Positions 46,797-59,834 of a DNA stretch of 64,000 nucleotides are shown here, in pieces. This DNA is from Polytrichum commune. Its lineage: Eukaryota; Streptophyta; Polytrichopsida; Polytrichales; Polytrichaceae. A program made the translations under genes and the position numbers. Location of the stretch: the NCBI GenBank assembly GCA_950295325.1, contig OX485803.1, positions 69,267,554 through 69,331,553 on the forward strand, read 5' to 3'. Position 1 is the first letter of the stretch. Every line of letters begins with the position of its first letter. Under the pieces are notes generated by a model. The model ran no database searches and was not told the origin of the DNA. It worked only from the letters and a program-made list of their open reading frames with translations.

Positions 46797-49700
46797 ATGG
46801 CCACTTCCCTCACTGCTTGCTTGCAGCAAGCGAACAGCTCAAATTTAATTTCCAAGGAGAGGACGATCGTGTGTGAGGTAGGAGAGTTTTGTAATCGCCA
46901 GACGGTGAGAATTCGAAGCTACGGAGGACGAGAGTTGGTAAATTTCGATAGGGTTTCATCATGGCCATCCTCTCTCGTATGTTCCACATCCTCCTCACGC
47001 TCCCGCGATTCGTCAACGCGACGGAACAGCCGGTCGCCAAACCCTAAGCAGCAAGGAAGAACCAATATTAAGGTGGTGGGAGTGCAACCCGGGGACATGA
47101 GGCTGCTGCGAGACCTGCAGGAGTTTATTTCGTCCAACGGACTTCCACCGAACCAGGTTCCGTCCATTCGGGAGCTTGCCAAGCGCGGAAGACAGGACCT
47201 CGCCAACGCGGTGCGACGGAGAGGCGACAAAGCCGTATCGCAGCTTCTGGCTAACCCTAACTTCCTCAATAGCAGCGGCGTCCCTTCCAAGACGGCCAAG
47301 CCACCACTTCCAGGTATTTATTCTCCTACTCCCACAAAAGAATTTTACAGCGTTTATGTCCCATGTCCTGCTCGGGTTAGAACACTTTGGTCATTTGTCT
47401 GTAGATATCTTTCGGGTGCTTTCATGGCTAGTTTGGTAAGGAATGAGAGACTAAGCTTAGTTCAATCAAAGCTTGAGGTAGGGGAGAGATTACACTTATC
47501 TCCTTCAATGACAATCTGAGCATCTCAGTTGTTCGGTGTAATTGGCGAGGCGGTGTCTGGAAGGATAGTTTGTAGGAGTCATAATCTGCTATGAAGTGAA
47601 AAAATTGAAGGTGACTTTGAGGTTTCAATAGCATGACATAACATTCTGAAGACAATGCACAACTGACCCATGGTAGAGGAATGAAAGTGCGAGTTGCAGT
47701 CATCAACCTGTCGGGACGCCTGACATCCACAATATTCAACTGGATCTGGGACTCCAGTGAAAGGCCTCTCCTAAAATTATATCACTCTGCTTCAATGAAA
47801 GTTCCCATCTGCATCTGCGATCCAAGATAAGTGGAAGCAGTCATGAAGATGTAATTGTTGACGATTAGCGATGAAAAGGGTCATTCCTCATGTTGTTGAA
47901 CTATTTTATGGGTTCTTTAATGCCTTTAGACTTGAGGTTGTGGAGATTCACAAGGAAAGGACATCACTTGTTCTATGGTTTTGCAGGTGTTAGAGCGAGT
48001 GGCACTTTGACGCCGTCGACTTCAAATGGGGTCCTCAATCCAGAAATTGTACCAAGTCCACGCATCCAACCTCAGGGATTAGAAAAGTCTTCTGATGCAA
48101 CTGATCTGATTCCCCATTTTGGAGCAGCGCCTCTGGTTCCTTATTACAAATCTGTTCTCGAAAGTGGGTCTACTGGATTCTTTCAGCAGAGGGATCTTAA
48201 AACAGGAGATACTCACAGGGATTCTTCTAGATTTAGATCCAGCAGACCAGGTGATGCTATAGGCAGGAGAAATCAAGGGGTGCCAAGAACACTGGACGTC
48301 ACCAATGTCTCTAAGGTGAGTGCATTGTTGGTTTTAGAGTCTAATGTGTCAGCAAGAGTGTCAAGAAATATTAATGCCTTGTATTTCTTCTATGTCTTGG
48401 TCTTTTTATTGCACCAAAACCGAGACAATCATGAACTGAAGGGATATTCTGGTAACTCAAAATACTGATCCTACAGTATTCAAATCCACAGACAGTTATC
48501 ATTTTGGAGATTCCGAGTAGCCTTTTTGTTTGGATGAGACTATTTTTGACCGTTTTATTTGCCATTGTTTTGCTCAGGTAGCAGCTGAAATTGAGGAAGG
48601 AGATAGTGACGATGAAGACCATAACGAGTTGTACACTTATGAAAATTCCAGCGACGATGAGGAGGATGACAACTGGACAGGACCAAAACCAACTGGGGGA
48701 TTCCCTGAATCTCGAGAGAGTGAAGCATGGCAACAGGCTGCTATGTTGAAGAACAAGATTCAATCGTTGTATGATAACCCTATCAGTAAAGTCATATCCA
48801 GATCTCAACAGGATTCTGGAGCAGTATTCGATATTTTGGCTAAGCAGCGGGAGGTGGAGAAGTCCTTGGAACTTGAAAAAGACAGTAATTCGCAAGAGTC
48901 CTTCAGGTGATGCACTGTGGTTGTAAACATTTAAGAGTCTGAAGAGGCCTACAACTTCAGCGGGTACTTGATTATTTCGTTTCAACACTGTTGTGTTCAC
49001 CTTCAGACTTTGTTGTGTTGAGATATTTGCAACTATCTCAACTCTACCAGGCAGTCTGTTGAGTATATATTGTCTTTCTTTACTTTTCTGTTCTGGTACC
49101 CTTTATTTACAGAAGATGGGTTTGAACTGCAGAGCAGAACCAGTGAAGGAGCTTGATCGATTGACAACATTACTGCATACAAGGGATATGGAACATCTGA
49201 ATATGTCACGGGAGCTTGAGGAGACCAAGGCTTTGCTTGCCCTTGTCCGTGCCAGACATGCTGCTGAAGCGGCACAATTGAAACAGGTGGCACTTGAAAG
49301 CAGCCTGCGGTTACAAGCTGCTGAGCAAGCATTGCACTCTCTGAAACTGGTATGATTTAATTTTGGTAAAAAATGCCTGAATGCGCTCATACCTTTCTGA
49401 CCATGACATGTGACGCAAACTCTTGAATTATTGAAACAGAATGGGTCTTTGACTAAAGGGTGCTTTACACGAAGACCATAGTGAGACCACTTGAATTCAA
49501 TGCTATCCAGTTTGTTGGATGTGACCATAGGAAGCGGGGGCCAACAAAGAATATGTAACTAGTGGTACTTTGCATGGTCTTGGCGAAAACCCAAGAGAGC
49601 ATAGCAGGGGGTGCTTTATTTTAGACCTAACAATGTGGATCATTTGATCAATCGAATAGACTAAATCTATGGTGGTGAGATTTAAAGTGTCATGGTCTCC

Positions 49701-50404
49701 TGGAATTCTGTCAGGTTACCCTCAAGTGGTCAAGAGATTTTGTCCTAGAAACCGGGAAAAGGTTTTCTACTTTGGCCACAAAGGATTGCAAGTGGACTTC
49801 TTTGGTGTAAACCACCCCGTCAAGGTTGTCTTGTTTAATGATGAAACCGCTGCTAAGTTCCTTCATTGGGTATACCTTATCTTTGTCATGATGGAGATGT
49901 TGATCTTCATCATTTCTTCAGCCCTTGCGTCTTAGTTGCTGTGTTGCAATGGGTTGATCTAATCTTTATAATTGGCATCAGTCCATCTTGATCTAGAAGC
50001 TCTAGCTATTAGAGATTGTTGTGGTCATCAACGAAATTAATCTAACTGCAGTTCCTACCCTTTTTTCTACAAGCATCCTGTCAATTTATCTTCCCTCTAA
50101 CCCTAACAACCCTCCTTTTTTTTTTCAGGTCCAAGTGGATTGGTGGGGCGAGGGAAACCGTGTTGAGCTTGCAGGGAGCTTCAATGGCTGGGAACACCAT
50201 GTTTATCTGTTGCCTGAGCTTTCTTCTGAGATTCCACAGGCAGATGGCTCACGTGGACCAATGTTATGGAAGGTGGATCTCTGGCTGTACCCTGGTGTGT
50301 TTGAAATCAAGTTTATTGTGGATGGCAAATGGCAGCTTGACCACAGGCGTGAAACAGTCCATCGACACATGGGACACAACAATCTTCTCCGTGTTGAACT
50401 TTAA
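46797..50404 (+). CDS. PTST2/PTST3 (FLO6)-type protein: transit peptide, coiled coil, CBM48
   Basis: Five exons, 46797-47313, 47987-48315, 48578-48906, 49133-49349 and 50129-50404, join in phase to 555 residues. The N-terminus (MATSLTACLQQANSS.., Ser/Arg-rich and poor in acid) looks like a plastid transit peptide. Next is the family segment LRDLQEFISSNGLPPNQVPS followed by RELAKRGRQDLANAVRRRG. Then come a variable linker, a very acidic stretch (EEGDSDDEDHNE), and a helix-rich coiled coil at about residues 392-464 (EPVKELDRL..LQAAEQALHSL). A C-terminal CBM48 glycogen/starch-binding domain (VELAGSFNGWE, PGVFEIKFIVDG, NNLLRVEL) closes it. PTST2/3 bind glucans in chloroplasts and help starch synthase SS4 start granules; rice FLO6 is the same group. 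PTST1 is shorter, so PTST2/3 is the better fit. The acceptor at 49131-49132 was chosen because an upstream alternative reads into a stop. Confidence 0.85.
49610..49695. repeat. Intronic copy of a dispersed repeat
   Basis: It lies in the last intron of the PTST-type gene and matches 28470-28560 in order (caatgtggatca, atcgaatagacta, gtgagattta). It is bordered by a ggggtgctttat block. Confidence 0.45.
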
Positions 50405-53116
50405 ATTTAGTGTGACTGGCCTTGTAGCTCTTGATGCAAGTAGTGAGTCAAATTCTTTACATCTCTTGTAGATGATAGGCGATTGCCACAAGTTCTTGGT
50501 TGTACCATATACCTACACAACAAGGTAATGCAATGGCTTGTATCACAGATTCTATAATGTAGATCTTAATCTCATGACTTTTATGGTTCTTGTCTTATTT
50601 GTATTCATTCCTCTTGGATGTTTGTATTTGTTTGTATCTGTGTGGGTTCTGCACCATATTCTTCAGGGAATTTGAAACATCCTATTACATGAGTGATGTG
50701 TGTGTTTTGCTCATGCTCCAGCTCATTGACTCTGATCTTTGGATTCATTCTTAAATCAATGAATATAAATGAAAACTCCCTTGACAGCCAATTGCTTGAT
50801 AAGTGACAAGCCATGGCCAAGACCACAACCCAGTTTTCTGAATGTCAAAGTGCAGTATCTGCGGTGAACAAGGGTCCATCTGCTATCTGTACTTAATGAA
50901 ACCACTGGCAAGAGCACACGCTTGAAAGATAGGAAGGCTACTGATGAGCTCACTAGGTTTTGTGGGGTGTTCATTAGCAAGAACTAGCAACACTGAAACA
51001 ACATAAGGTCTCGACAAATCAGTACAATAGCAATGAAATGTTTTATATTCAACCGCTTTTATGGTCCGAATCACCTAACCTGGGAAATACCTTCCGAGAA
51101 CTGGCAAGATCTGCTCTCAGATTTGAAGGTCTTGATCGGTCTGAACACATACTTAGAGAATGAAGTATTTAGTGAAAGAGAATTGAATGCAATGAGCGCT
51201 TGTAAATGACGACTATGTTTGGATGACTATTTGGCTATATAATGAGCATCAAAGACCCCGGATTAGTTTACTGGAGTATATTTGGAATGTATGAGATCCT
51301 CAATCTCGTAGGTGGTTTGGTTTTGCCTAGAGTTGCTTTCATCCACGATGGACGAGTTTACAATGACACCACGAATCCCAAGCTGAAGCGTCGAGTTCAA
51401 ATACTTTGAACATTGCAATCCTTAACTTGATCCATAAAAAATAATTAAGTGAATTATTTGGGATTTGCATCTACGTTATGAGCACGGCGACATTAAGATC
51501 ACATGCATCAGATTGCACCTAACTTTCTTTTTCTTTTTTTAAATGTTCAAAGCCATAATTATGAGTTTGACCTTTACTTGTCAAATAGCTCCCCCACCTC
51601 CCCTCCCTTTCAGTGGGCGGGTAGTGTCGATTGTTGACATTTTATCTCCTTCCATCAAAGAGTTGTGTTTTTAATCCTTAGGATAGTACAATTAGCATTC
51701 ATGTTCAAGTACATAGTTTTCCACTTTGGGGAAAATGAAAAATGTTAGAATTGGGGTCACAAATGAAATTGGACACGTCTATCTTAAGGAGGTGAAAACG
51801 CAACAAACTATCGTATATAGCTTCCTTTGGGGATCATGGTTTTGGATGTCTTTTTCTCATTTTGGAAAATGACTTGTTGATTTGTTCCTAAAACACATAT
51901 GCACACAAACATGCATAGACTTGTAGCTAGAGTGCAAGGTGGGTTGTGTGGTAGGCTCCATAAGAACCTTTGGTTGCTAATGTCTCAAGCCGACTCACGT
52001 CACGGTTGTTGTGGCCAAGTTGGCTCATGATGCTTACTTGAAGTACAAATGTTTATACAAGAAGTCAACCTAGTCATCATCATCATCATCGTGGGTTATC
52101 TTGGAAGGAAATGCATGACTCACACAGTTATGTGTAGGCCCATCATGTGGTCTCATATGCATGAGTGATTTCTTGCTAGTTTTCCAAGATGGTCTAAGCT
52201 TTCTTTCTTTCATATGCACGAGCTCTTGTGGGTGCAAGTTGTTGAACATTTGAGAATCCAATAAACCATCATCGGAAGGTGAAAGTTTGCTTTTCAAAAG
52301 TAACTCGTTCACTTGAGTTTATGATGCAATTTGTACAAACCTATCCTTGATTGATTAAAGTGTAAGAAAATGAAAACTAAAACTTCCGTAAAATAACACA
52401 AAGAGAAGAAACATTTCAAAAAAACAAAAATTATATGTTTTTTTTGAAGTAAGATAAAATAAATTTCAATTATTCTTCGCATATTATTCATAATTTAAAA
52501 TTTTATGTATAAAATATAAATATTCAATTTATTCAAAACTTAGATAGCCTAGAGGAAACAATTTAAAATATGTACCTCTTAAGGAGGTTCATGTCTCTAT
52601 GAACCTCGAGTTATGAAGATGTTATGGATGTTAATAAAGATATTATGAAGAGTTCGTGAGGATCCCTCCTTGGTATGCCCAACCTTTACTTACTTTCTGA
52701 GCCATCTTGAGATGACTTGATAATCATAAATAAGGATTAAAAACCAACAAGTCGTTATATTAAAACATAGCTCACCATATGTCACAAACATTCCACAATT
52801 CATGTGCTATGATTTACAAACACACCATGGTTAAAGTAGTGGAAAAACCATCAAACATAAAGTCTTCAACGAGAGTTCATCCTAGGTCAAGTTTGAAGCA
52901 AAATTATAAAGAAGATGACATTTTAGCTAACTAAAAAAATAGTTTAGTGGCCTAATGGTAGTTTGCATCAAATTTATTTGTAGGGTGTAGGATGCAATGA
53001 ATACTGACCTTTTAGCCGAGCCCACTAGGCTTCGCCCCTGTTGGTTGCTTCTAACACCCATCTCATACCAAAGCATCAATGAATGGGGGGAGAACCAAGT
53101 GCTGATTATGGATAAA
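50405..53116. other. Gene-free region downstream of the PTST-type gene
   Basis: The first few hundred bases are presumably 3' UTR. A (TCA)n microsatellite is at about 52073-52090. Other open frames are short and unrecognised. Confidence 0.4.
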
Positions 53117-53615
53117 CCGGTTGAGTTTGAGGAATAACTAGTTGAAGTTCAAGACTTTAGGGAAACCTCCCAATTCACAAAAAGAAAAAATCACAACAAG
53201 TAACCAATTAGACTTGGAAACACTTGGATTTTGACCGATGATGTCCCAAAAATCTCCCTAGACATTGCAAATTATAATTGTGCCTTGGACGTGATTTGCA
53301 ATTGCTCCTTCAAGGATCATGTAAATAATTTTTCTACATACATATTATCTTTCATAGTTACAAATAAACCAGTTGAGTTTGAGGAATAACTAATTGAAAC
53401 TCAAGACTTTATGGAGGGAAAAAAAAAACCCAATTTAATAAAGAAAACCAATATATCACAACATGTTACCAATTGGTCTTGGAAACACTAGGATGTTGAC
53501 TAATTACGCCCAAAAATCTCCCTAGACATTGCAAACTATGACTGTGATTTGGAGGTGATTCACATTTGCTCATTTGAGGAACATGTAAATTACTTTTCTA
53601 CATAGTACATATATT
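53117..53615. repeat. Tandem duplication, two ~240-bp units
   Basis: Unit 1 is about 53117-53350 and unit 2 about 53367-53615. Both contain, in order, GTTGAGTTTGAGGAATAACT, caagacttta, aaccaatt, cttggaaacact, caaaaatctccctagacatt and ttttctacat. The divergence is that of an old local duplication. It is non-coding. Confidence 0.75.
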
Positions 53616-56600
53616 TTGTTAGCTCATGTCCACTCTCAAACCTTTCAATGATCACAATCACATTGAAAACGCAACACAAACTCAAATTGGATTTAGTTAG
53701 GTGTCACTTAAAAGTGTAGAAGTTGACTCTATCTCCTAAGTCACTTTGAAACCAAGTGTGGGTTATATATTATGGGATATGCTTGACGGGTTATGGTTGA
53801 CGGGTTTTAAGTTGTGTTTTTATTTTTTGTTTTTATCAATTTTGTTTATATGGTTTCCTTTCCATGTGACATGCATTTTTTTTTTCATTTTCACTTTTCT
53901 TTTGACGAGCAAGATTAATTACAAACTTTAGATGCCTTTCTTGTGGCTTGTGACGGGTGCAAAAAGAAGCCTTAGTTAGGGATTCTTGACCTTCCGTTTA
54001 TTCTTTATCTTCTCTTAGCAATTGATATACTAAAATAGGAGGTCACGAGATGAAGCCAATAAGATTTGAACTCCCAAGCAAATCCATAGACAATTATATT
54101 GGATTACATTACATTGTTTATTGTATTTAGTGTCACATATGTAATAATGTCATTTGCCATATTTTAAGGTGTATACATTGTTACACTTATAATGGCACTC
54201 AAATCTTCCACATGTTCTTTGCTCATTTGCATGCAGAATGGGCTTCTTTTATTGCGGCCGCAACCATCTCCCAGTCGTAGACAAAAAACATTGCCCCTCC
54301 ATGTACAACCACAATTTTGTTATTGTGTATTTTTTTAGTATGATAGTAAATATTCAAATGATGTGGAATGTGATAAAGTAGCCGTTGGGCAACTTTATTG
54401 TACACATTAGTGTAGTGGCAATATCAGTCAACATTGGACATGTCACATTGACAATGTTATCATCCAACACGTTTTTGCTAAGGCGCCCTTTCCTAGTAGT
54501 GGATTCGCTTCTTGGATTGACTCATTAATGGTAAAGGGTGTACCTTGGGACTTTAAAATTCAATACAAAATACTTCTTTAAGTGGAGGGTGCCAAATGTC
54601 ACGCAATTGTAGGTTGGAACATATTTAGAAGGTGATGTCGCATTATGATATTATATGTTGAGACTAGTAAAACATGTTTACATCATTGCTTAAATACACA
54701 AGAAGGCCACTGGGTATTGAAATTAAGAGTGGTATAGGTCTCTATGATGCATATGGTGGAGCCATAGAACCCCAAGACTTGGTCACCATCCTAAGCATGA
54801 TCAACTAAGTCCACATAAGGCACCCTAACATTCCACAACCTCTACCAAGTATTCATCCTATGAGAGAGAAATATTTTTACCCCCCAAAGCCAAGTTGAAG
54901 TTATCAAGAAAATTTTCAAAGACGTATGCTTTCTGCCACATGATGCAAGCATGGTGAAGGATACCTTGCCAAATGGCTTAGCATGAACACTTCTTGGTTG
55001 GAGTCAAGGTTGTCCAATTGGATGGGATGGCCATATGGCAATGATTGGTTGGGTCAACTAGTGTATTTATTTGTTTGTTTGTTTATTTATGGTTTTGGAT
55101 AGCTGATTGAGATATCCACCGGTCAAGCTAATGTGGCGTAATCTATTTTGCAGGTTTGACCGGTTAGCTTGAACATTTACGTTGACTTGACAGTCGATTG
55201 GTCTCCGGTCTAATCATGTCAACCCGACTAGTCGGTCAACCTAAATTTATTATATTTTTGGTTGCTATACCCCTTATGTACGAACATTGCCAAGGTCCCC
55301 AACCCGTCATTGGATGGGACCATATTGGGATAACCATGGTTTGGAGTCAGTTTATTCAAATTTTATTGTTGTTTCAACAATTTGAGTTTCCAAAAGACTT
55401 TATTTGATGCTAGAAATAATTTCCATGAGGAATCAAACTACACTCAAATTTTGTCATGACCGTGGATCAAATTGAGTGTCATGCAATCCTATAGTATTTT
55501 ATTAAGCTTTATTGTACCCATGCACTTCTTAAATATAGCACTTGACATATAGTAACTATTTGTGTTAAAGTTATGAAGAAATTCATCATCATTACTAAAA
55601 TTTTATAGCATTAGAAAACTTCAAAATTGGTGTATCTTTAGCCATATTGGAAATTTGGAATTTAATGGTCGCATTAGGTTGAACTTAAACCAAATACGCA
55701 ATATGTGTTTTTGTTGCACACGTCTCAAATAAGCTTACCATATCTTTGAGTTGCATCACATGAGTAGAAGCATAAGCCTTAGACACTCTTAGCATCTTCA
55801 TACCAATTACGTATTTATCTTCATAATGGATGATATGAAACCTTCTTCAGACTTTTTCTAAATTACTTTGTGTGAAAATCAAGAAATATAACATTGCAAG
55901 GCAACAAGCTATCACTACTGTAGTTACCCAAAAATTACATCACCATGTATGTCCACATTGTACAATAGTTGAAAAATCGACTCTATAAGAGGTCCAGATT
56001 GGGCTCCAAAAGCGTGTAGGGCTTTACCCTTTCATTACATCACATTCCTTCCATACTTGCAGGAAAACTTTTATATTGCATTGAAAAATCCTTGTCAATA
56101 TATACCATAGAACAAAAGACAAAGACCTCTTTATCTTCACACAAGGACACTGCCAATTGCATGGCATGACTTGTTCATTGATAGTACTCCTTAACAACTT
56201 CCTGGGACTACTGCAAGGATATCACCTATGTAAAATTTGCATCACAATAGTATAATCTTAGTGCTTTCCTTGCAATTTTGTTTCCTAACACCAACCATTG
56301 GGGGTGCATTATAAATCTAACCTTATAGTTTTATTGTTGTATCATACTAAATTGACTCCAATAGACTACTCTAGGGTCCTTGATCATGATGTAGGTGTTC
56401 AATTGGCTTAAAATAGCAATCTCTTGGCTCTACATAGAATCACCATTTTTAATTTTCCCAATGAAATGAAATCGAAGTTAAAGTCTAGGGGGGCAAAAAG
56501 GCTAGTGGACTGAAAGTACACCAACTAATTCTTTAGAGTGGCGGAGTGAGGTAGCCTCCGTGAGATAGAGGTTAATGTCAACTTGATGGTCCAAATTAAA

Positions 56601-57105
56601 GAAAGACTTGAGGCTCCCTAAAATTACATTCTTAAATAATGATGGACACTTATCTTTAATGGGGTGTATATAGGGGACATTCCAACACGAAATCTGCATT
56701 ATTTCCAACTGCATTATAGGAGCAAAAGCGGCATAGTCTAGTATCTTTAGAGACAGGGATAGTCGATCATTGTCCAATTTCAATGGCAAGTCTATGGTTC
56801 AAGATGTGGTAGGCAACAATGATATTGTGGTGTGGTGGAGTCAATGGTTGCTTCAAGTATAATTCACATTCGTAATTGAGAAAATCTTTGAGGTGGATGT
56901 AACCTAGTTTCTACCTTGAGAGATGGAAAGAGTTCCACTCTTTAGCAAGAAAAACCTCCTTGATATCATCATATGCTATTTTTTACGTGGTTGGGTTGTC
57001 GTGGGGTTCGAGTAAGATAGACCCCATGATGTCTTTCACATGGTTGTCAATTTGTGCCACGTGTTAAATCCTTGTTCATCTAGGTTTTAGTAGAGTGAGG
57101 TTGCT
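53616..57105. other. Gene-free stretch with transposon relics
   Basis: A left-end-like sequence at about 54108-54136 (acattgtttattgtatttag) is related to the 26541 element. A T-arm-like gatttgaactccc lies at about 54063. No gene is supported. Open frames such as 56502-56789 have no recognised motif. Confidence 0.35.
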
Positions 57106-57114
57106 TTACAGACT

Positions 57115-57453
57115 AACCAAGAGGGGGATAGGTGGGCAAGCCGTTGTTGAAAGCCCATAGTGAGTTTGAGAGAGTATAGTTCTATGGGAAGTTCTCCAAA
57201 TTCGGCCAACAAAATGTGATAGGTAGTCGAAGAATGCACTTTGACCATGAGTCATCATATGCATCTTCATGCCCTTATGGGAAACCTTCCAATTAAAGTC
57301 ACCTCCCCAAATTTTAGTGCCATATGTGAAAGTTGGAAGCACCAAAGCCTTGAATAGATGGGATTTGAGTTCCCAACATGTGACTCCAACTACTGTTTCT
57401 CTTCTTGAAGTGCCCATCAAGGCTTTCATACCAATGATGAGTGTTGTGAACAT
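57115..57453 (-). pseudogene. Decayed LINE reverse-transcriptase fragment
   Basis: On the minus strand, ALVLPTFTYGTKIWGGDF matches the end of the LINE reverse-transcriptase region (pattern ALVLPxLxYGxxVWG). After a frameshift the next frame continues as a segment like TYHILLAEFGELPIELYSL, also typical of what follows it in plant LINEs. No RT active-site block (FADD-type) was found nearby, so only a 5'-truncated, frameshifted remnant is present. Confidence 0.55.
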
Positions 57454-58607
57454 CTACCCCTCTCATTGCAACAAAAAAATTCTTGATACATAATTGGGAA
57501 AGAAAAAAAAACTCTTATTACACTAAGAAACATAACATTACTCAACTGATGAGTTGTTTTCATGGCCCCCAACAATAGATTCAAGAATAAAGACTTTGGA
57601 TGCCGGAAATCCAGTGCTTCAAACTGAATCTAAAGTCAAGGCAACTGAACACAGTTCATCAGGTGAGTAATGTTTTAAATCAATACAATATGACAAGAGG
57701 CAAAGAGGTTTTGTCTCCACACATGGTAGCAACCATTTGCATGGTGGCATGATTTGTTCTTTCCAGACGATAAAGTATATTGGTGTTATCCAGTTGATTT
57801 TTCATGTTCTCCAACTTCTACACATTAGATTTACACATTGAAACTTGTGTTTCAATAGCAAACCTACAATATAAGTAGTAATATCTTTTTGGAGTACAAC
57901 ACAACTAAAACATGGCGAGCAAATTCATGTAGTTTTTATCATCAACAGAGAGATATCGCTTCACATTTACGATTCTCTCTAGCCATTTGATGTGTACTTG
58001 TTGGTCGTGGAGTGCGTTGTTCATCATTTGTCGTCATCTATCAATTATTTTTTGTTCGTTTTTCATGTTCTCCAACTTCTATCAATTAGATTTACACAAC
58101 AAAACTCGTGTTGCATTAGCAAATATGCGATGAAACATATGCAAAAACATGATTAAAAATCGGACCTCCCCTGATTTAGTTATGGTTATTGGAAGTGCAT
58201 GTTTGTTGATTTCTTAACTGGATACATAATTCCTCCCAATTGTGTTCACTACTGAGTGTAGAGTAGTTATTAGTATTTGAAGATGTGGTCCAATCTCCTT
58301 TAAACATGTGTCTTTATGATGTTTGTTCTTTGATCCTCACCAAACGACATACCAACCAAATCTAGGGGTCCGTTCAAGAAAACGGGCCACTCAGACACAT
58401 CTACCTTATGGACAGGTCTGTGTATCTTAAGGGTGTGGGAGGGTGAGGGAGGGCGAGGTTATGCTATGGGAAAGTCATCCTCTTCAATCTTGGAATGCCA
58501 CCTCATCTGCCACATAGTTATGTATCACACCCATGTGTTTTTGAAGGGCTATGACATGGATGTTGGTTCAGTGATGGAAGACCAGGAGGGGACGACACTT
58601 GTATGTG
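57454..58607. other. Gene-free stretch
   Basis: It contains an imperfect direct repeat (atttttcatgttctccaactt at about 57798 and 58058) and a relative of the 30-360 repeat at about 58250-58440. No gene is seen. Confidence 0.35.
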
Positions 58608-58662
58608 AGCGGTGAGCAGAGAGCGGAGAGCGGAGAGCAGAGATGTGGAGAGCGGAGAGCGG
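58608..58662. repeat. GAGCGGAGA minisatellite
   Basis: About six imperfect units of 7-9 bases (gagcgga, gagcaga) in tandem. Confidence 0.8.
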
Positions 58663-58966
58663 AAATGATGTAAAAATAGTAAAAGTACCATACTAAATTT
58701 AGATAATATGTGAATATTATCTGAATCTTCCAGAATCTTCCAAAAATACTGAAATTTTATGACCTATTTCCATGGAAAATATAGGTCCAAAAATAAATTA
58801 AAAGGCCTTGAATTTGAAATGGTCTCATTAAATTTGGATACGGGAAAGGGTTAAAATGATATAAATATTGTGATATAATTGGTGAGTAAATAGTAAAATG
58901 CTTATAGAATATAAAAAGCAATTGAGAAGGTTCTACGTACACATTTGTAGTAACTTATTCTCTGTA

Positions 58967-59108
58967 TCCGCCTATAGAGTATTCCTGCTTTTACCACTAG
59001 CTCATTGTAGGATAACACCAGTCAATGAAGCCAACCGGATTTGAACCCGGGTTGGTCCAGACCTTAATACACTCTCTTACAGACAACTCGCATCCACAGG
59101 CGGATGTG
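58967..59108 (-). repeat. tRNA-like B-box fragment within a short inverted repeat
   Basis: On the minus strand GGGTTCAAATCCGG (about 59045-59058) resembles a tRNA T-arm/B box. Inverted termini of about 12 bases (tatccgcctatag at 58967 and the complement near 59097-59108) enclose it. A similar T-arm-like block followed by ggcttcat is at about 54052-54073. It may be a SINE relic. No full cloverleaf could be drawn. Confidence 0.35.
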
Positions 59109-59834
59109 CAAAAACCTAGTGACTATCTTTATATTAACTAATCCTAATAACTAACTTCTTTGATTTTGTAGACCGTGGGACTTAGCTCGAACCGCGAGCG
59201 GTTTGAGTGGCTCACAACATATATTGAACTGCTACCAAGATTTAGATGCTCAATCTGACCAGGGTGGAGACAAACTGATAATCTTATATTATTGAGTGCA
59301 AATCTTATATGACTTATTTGTTGGTGGTTCTATTTCTCTATCCACCAGCTTTGTTGGTAACGGTTTGATTTATGTGGATGATGAGGCTATTAGTGAATAG
59401 ACCACAGTTCTTTTTTTCTCAACCAATTAATCATATCTCCAATTTGGAGAGCCATTGTAATGGCTACTTTTATGTTTTCAAACTATGTTACTCTCATTTT
59501 TACCACTGAATTACAACTATCATCAATCTTTGCCTATGGTACATCCATACCCTAAACCCTCGCATGAAACATGCATGAGTTATGTATTTTTGCAAGAAAT
59601 TACATACAATAGTTGTGGTTGTCTCTTTACAAAATAACCTAATTCTACGTTCGGCTAATTACAACACGATGCCATGGGAGCCTATACAGAAGTTTTGACA
59701 ACACCATTTCTAAGCATTTATATTGAAAAAGACAATATGAATCTTGTATTGCTGACTCAGTACATGTAATGACAAGGGAATTTTGAGTGGCCACCGTCCA
59801 TTGACAAGAGTCTAGGCTTTTTGTAGTTTGCCTC
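59109..59834. other. Gene-free stretch
   Basis: AT-rich sequence between the SINE-like fragment and the transposase 3' end. No terminal inverted repeat of the MULE was recognised. Confidence 0.35.

Noticed and set aside
46919-47299. 126-codon minus-strand open frame
   Set aside because: Antisense of the first PTST exon; low-complexity Arg/Ser/Leu content.
52070-52312. 80-codon minus-strand frame ending in an Asp run
   Set aside because: The Asp run is the translated (TCA)n microsatellite; no other signal.
59020-59095. Possible tRNA gene on the minus strand (GGGTTCAAATCC)
   Set aside because: No acceptor or anticodon stem pairs with it and no proper A box upstream; kept only as a SINE-like relic.
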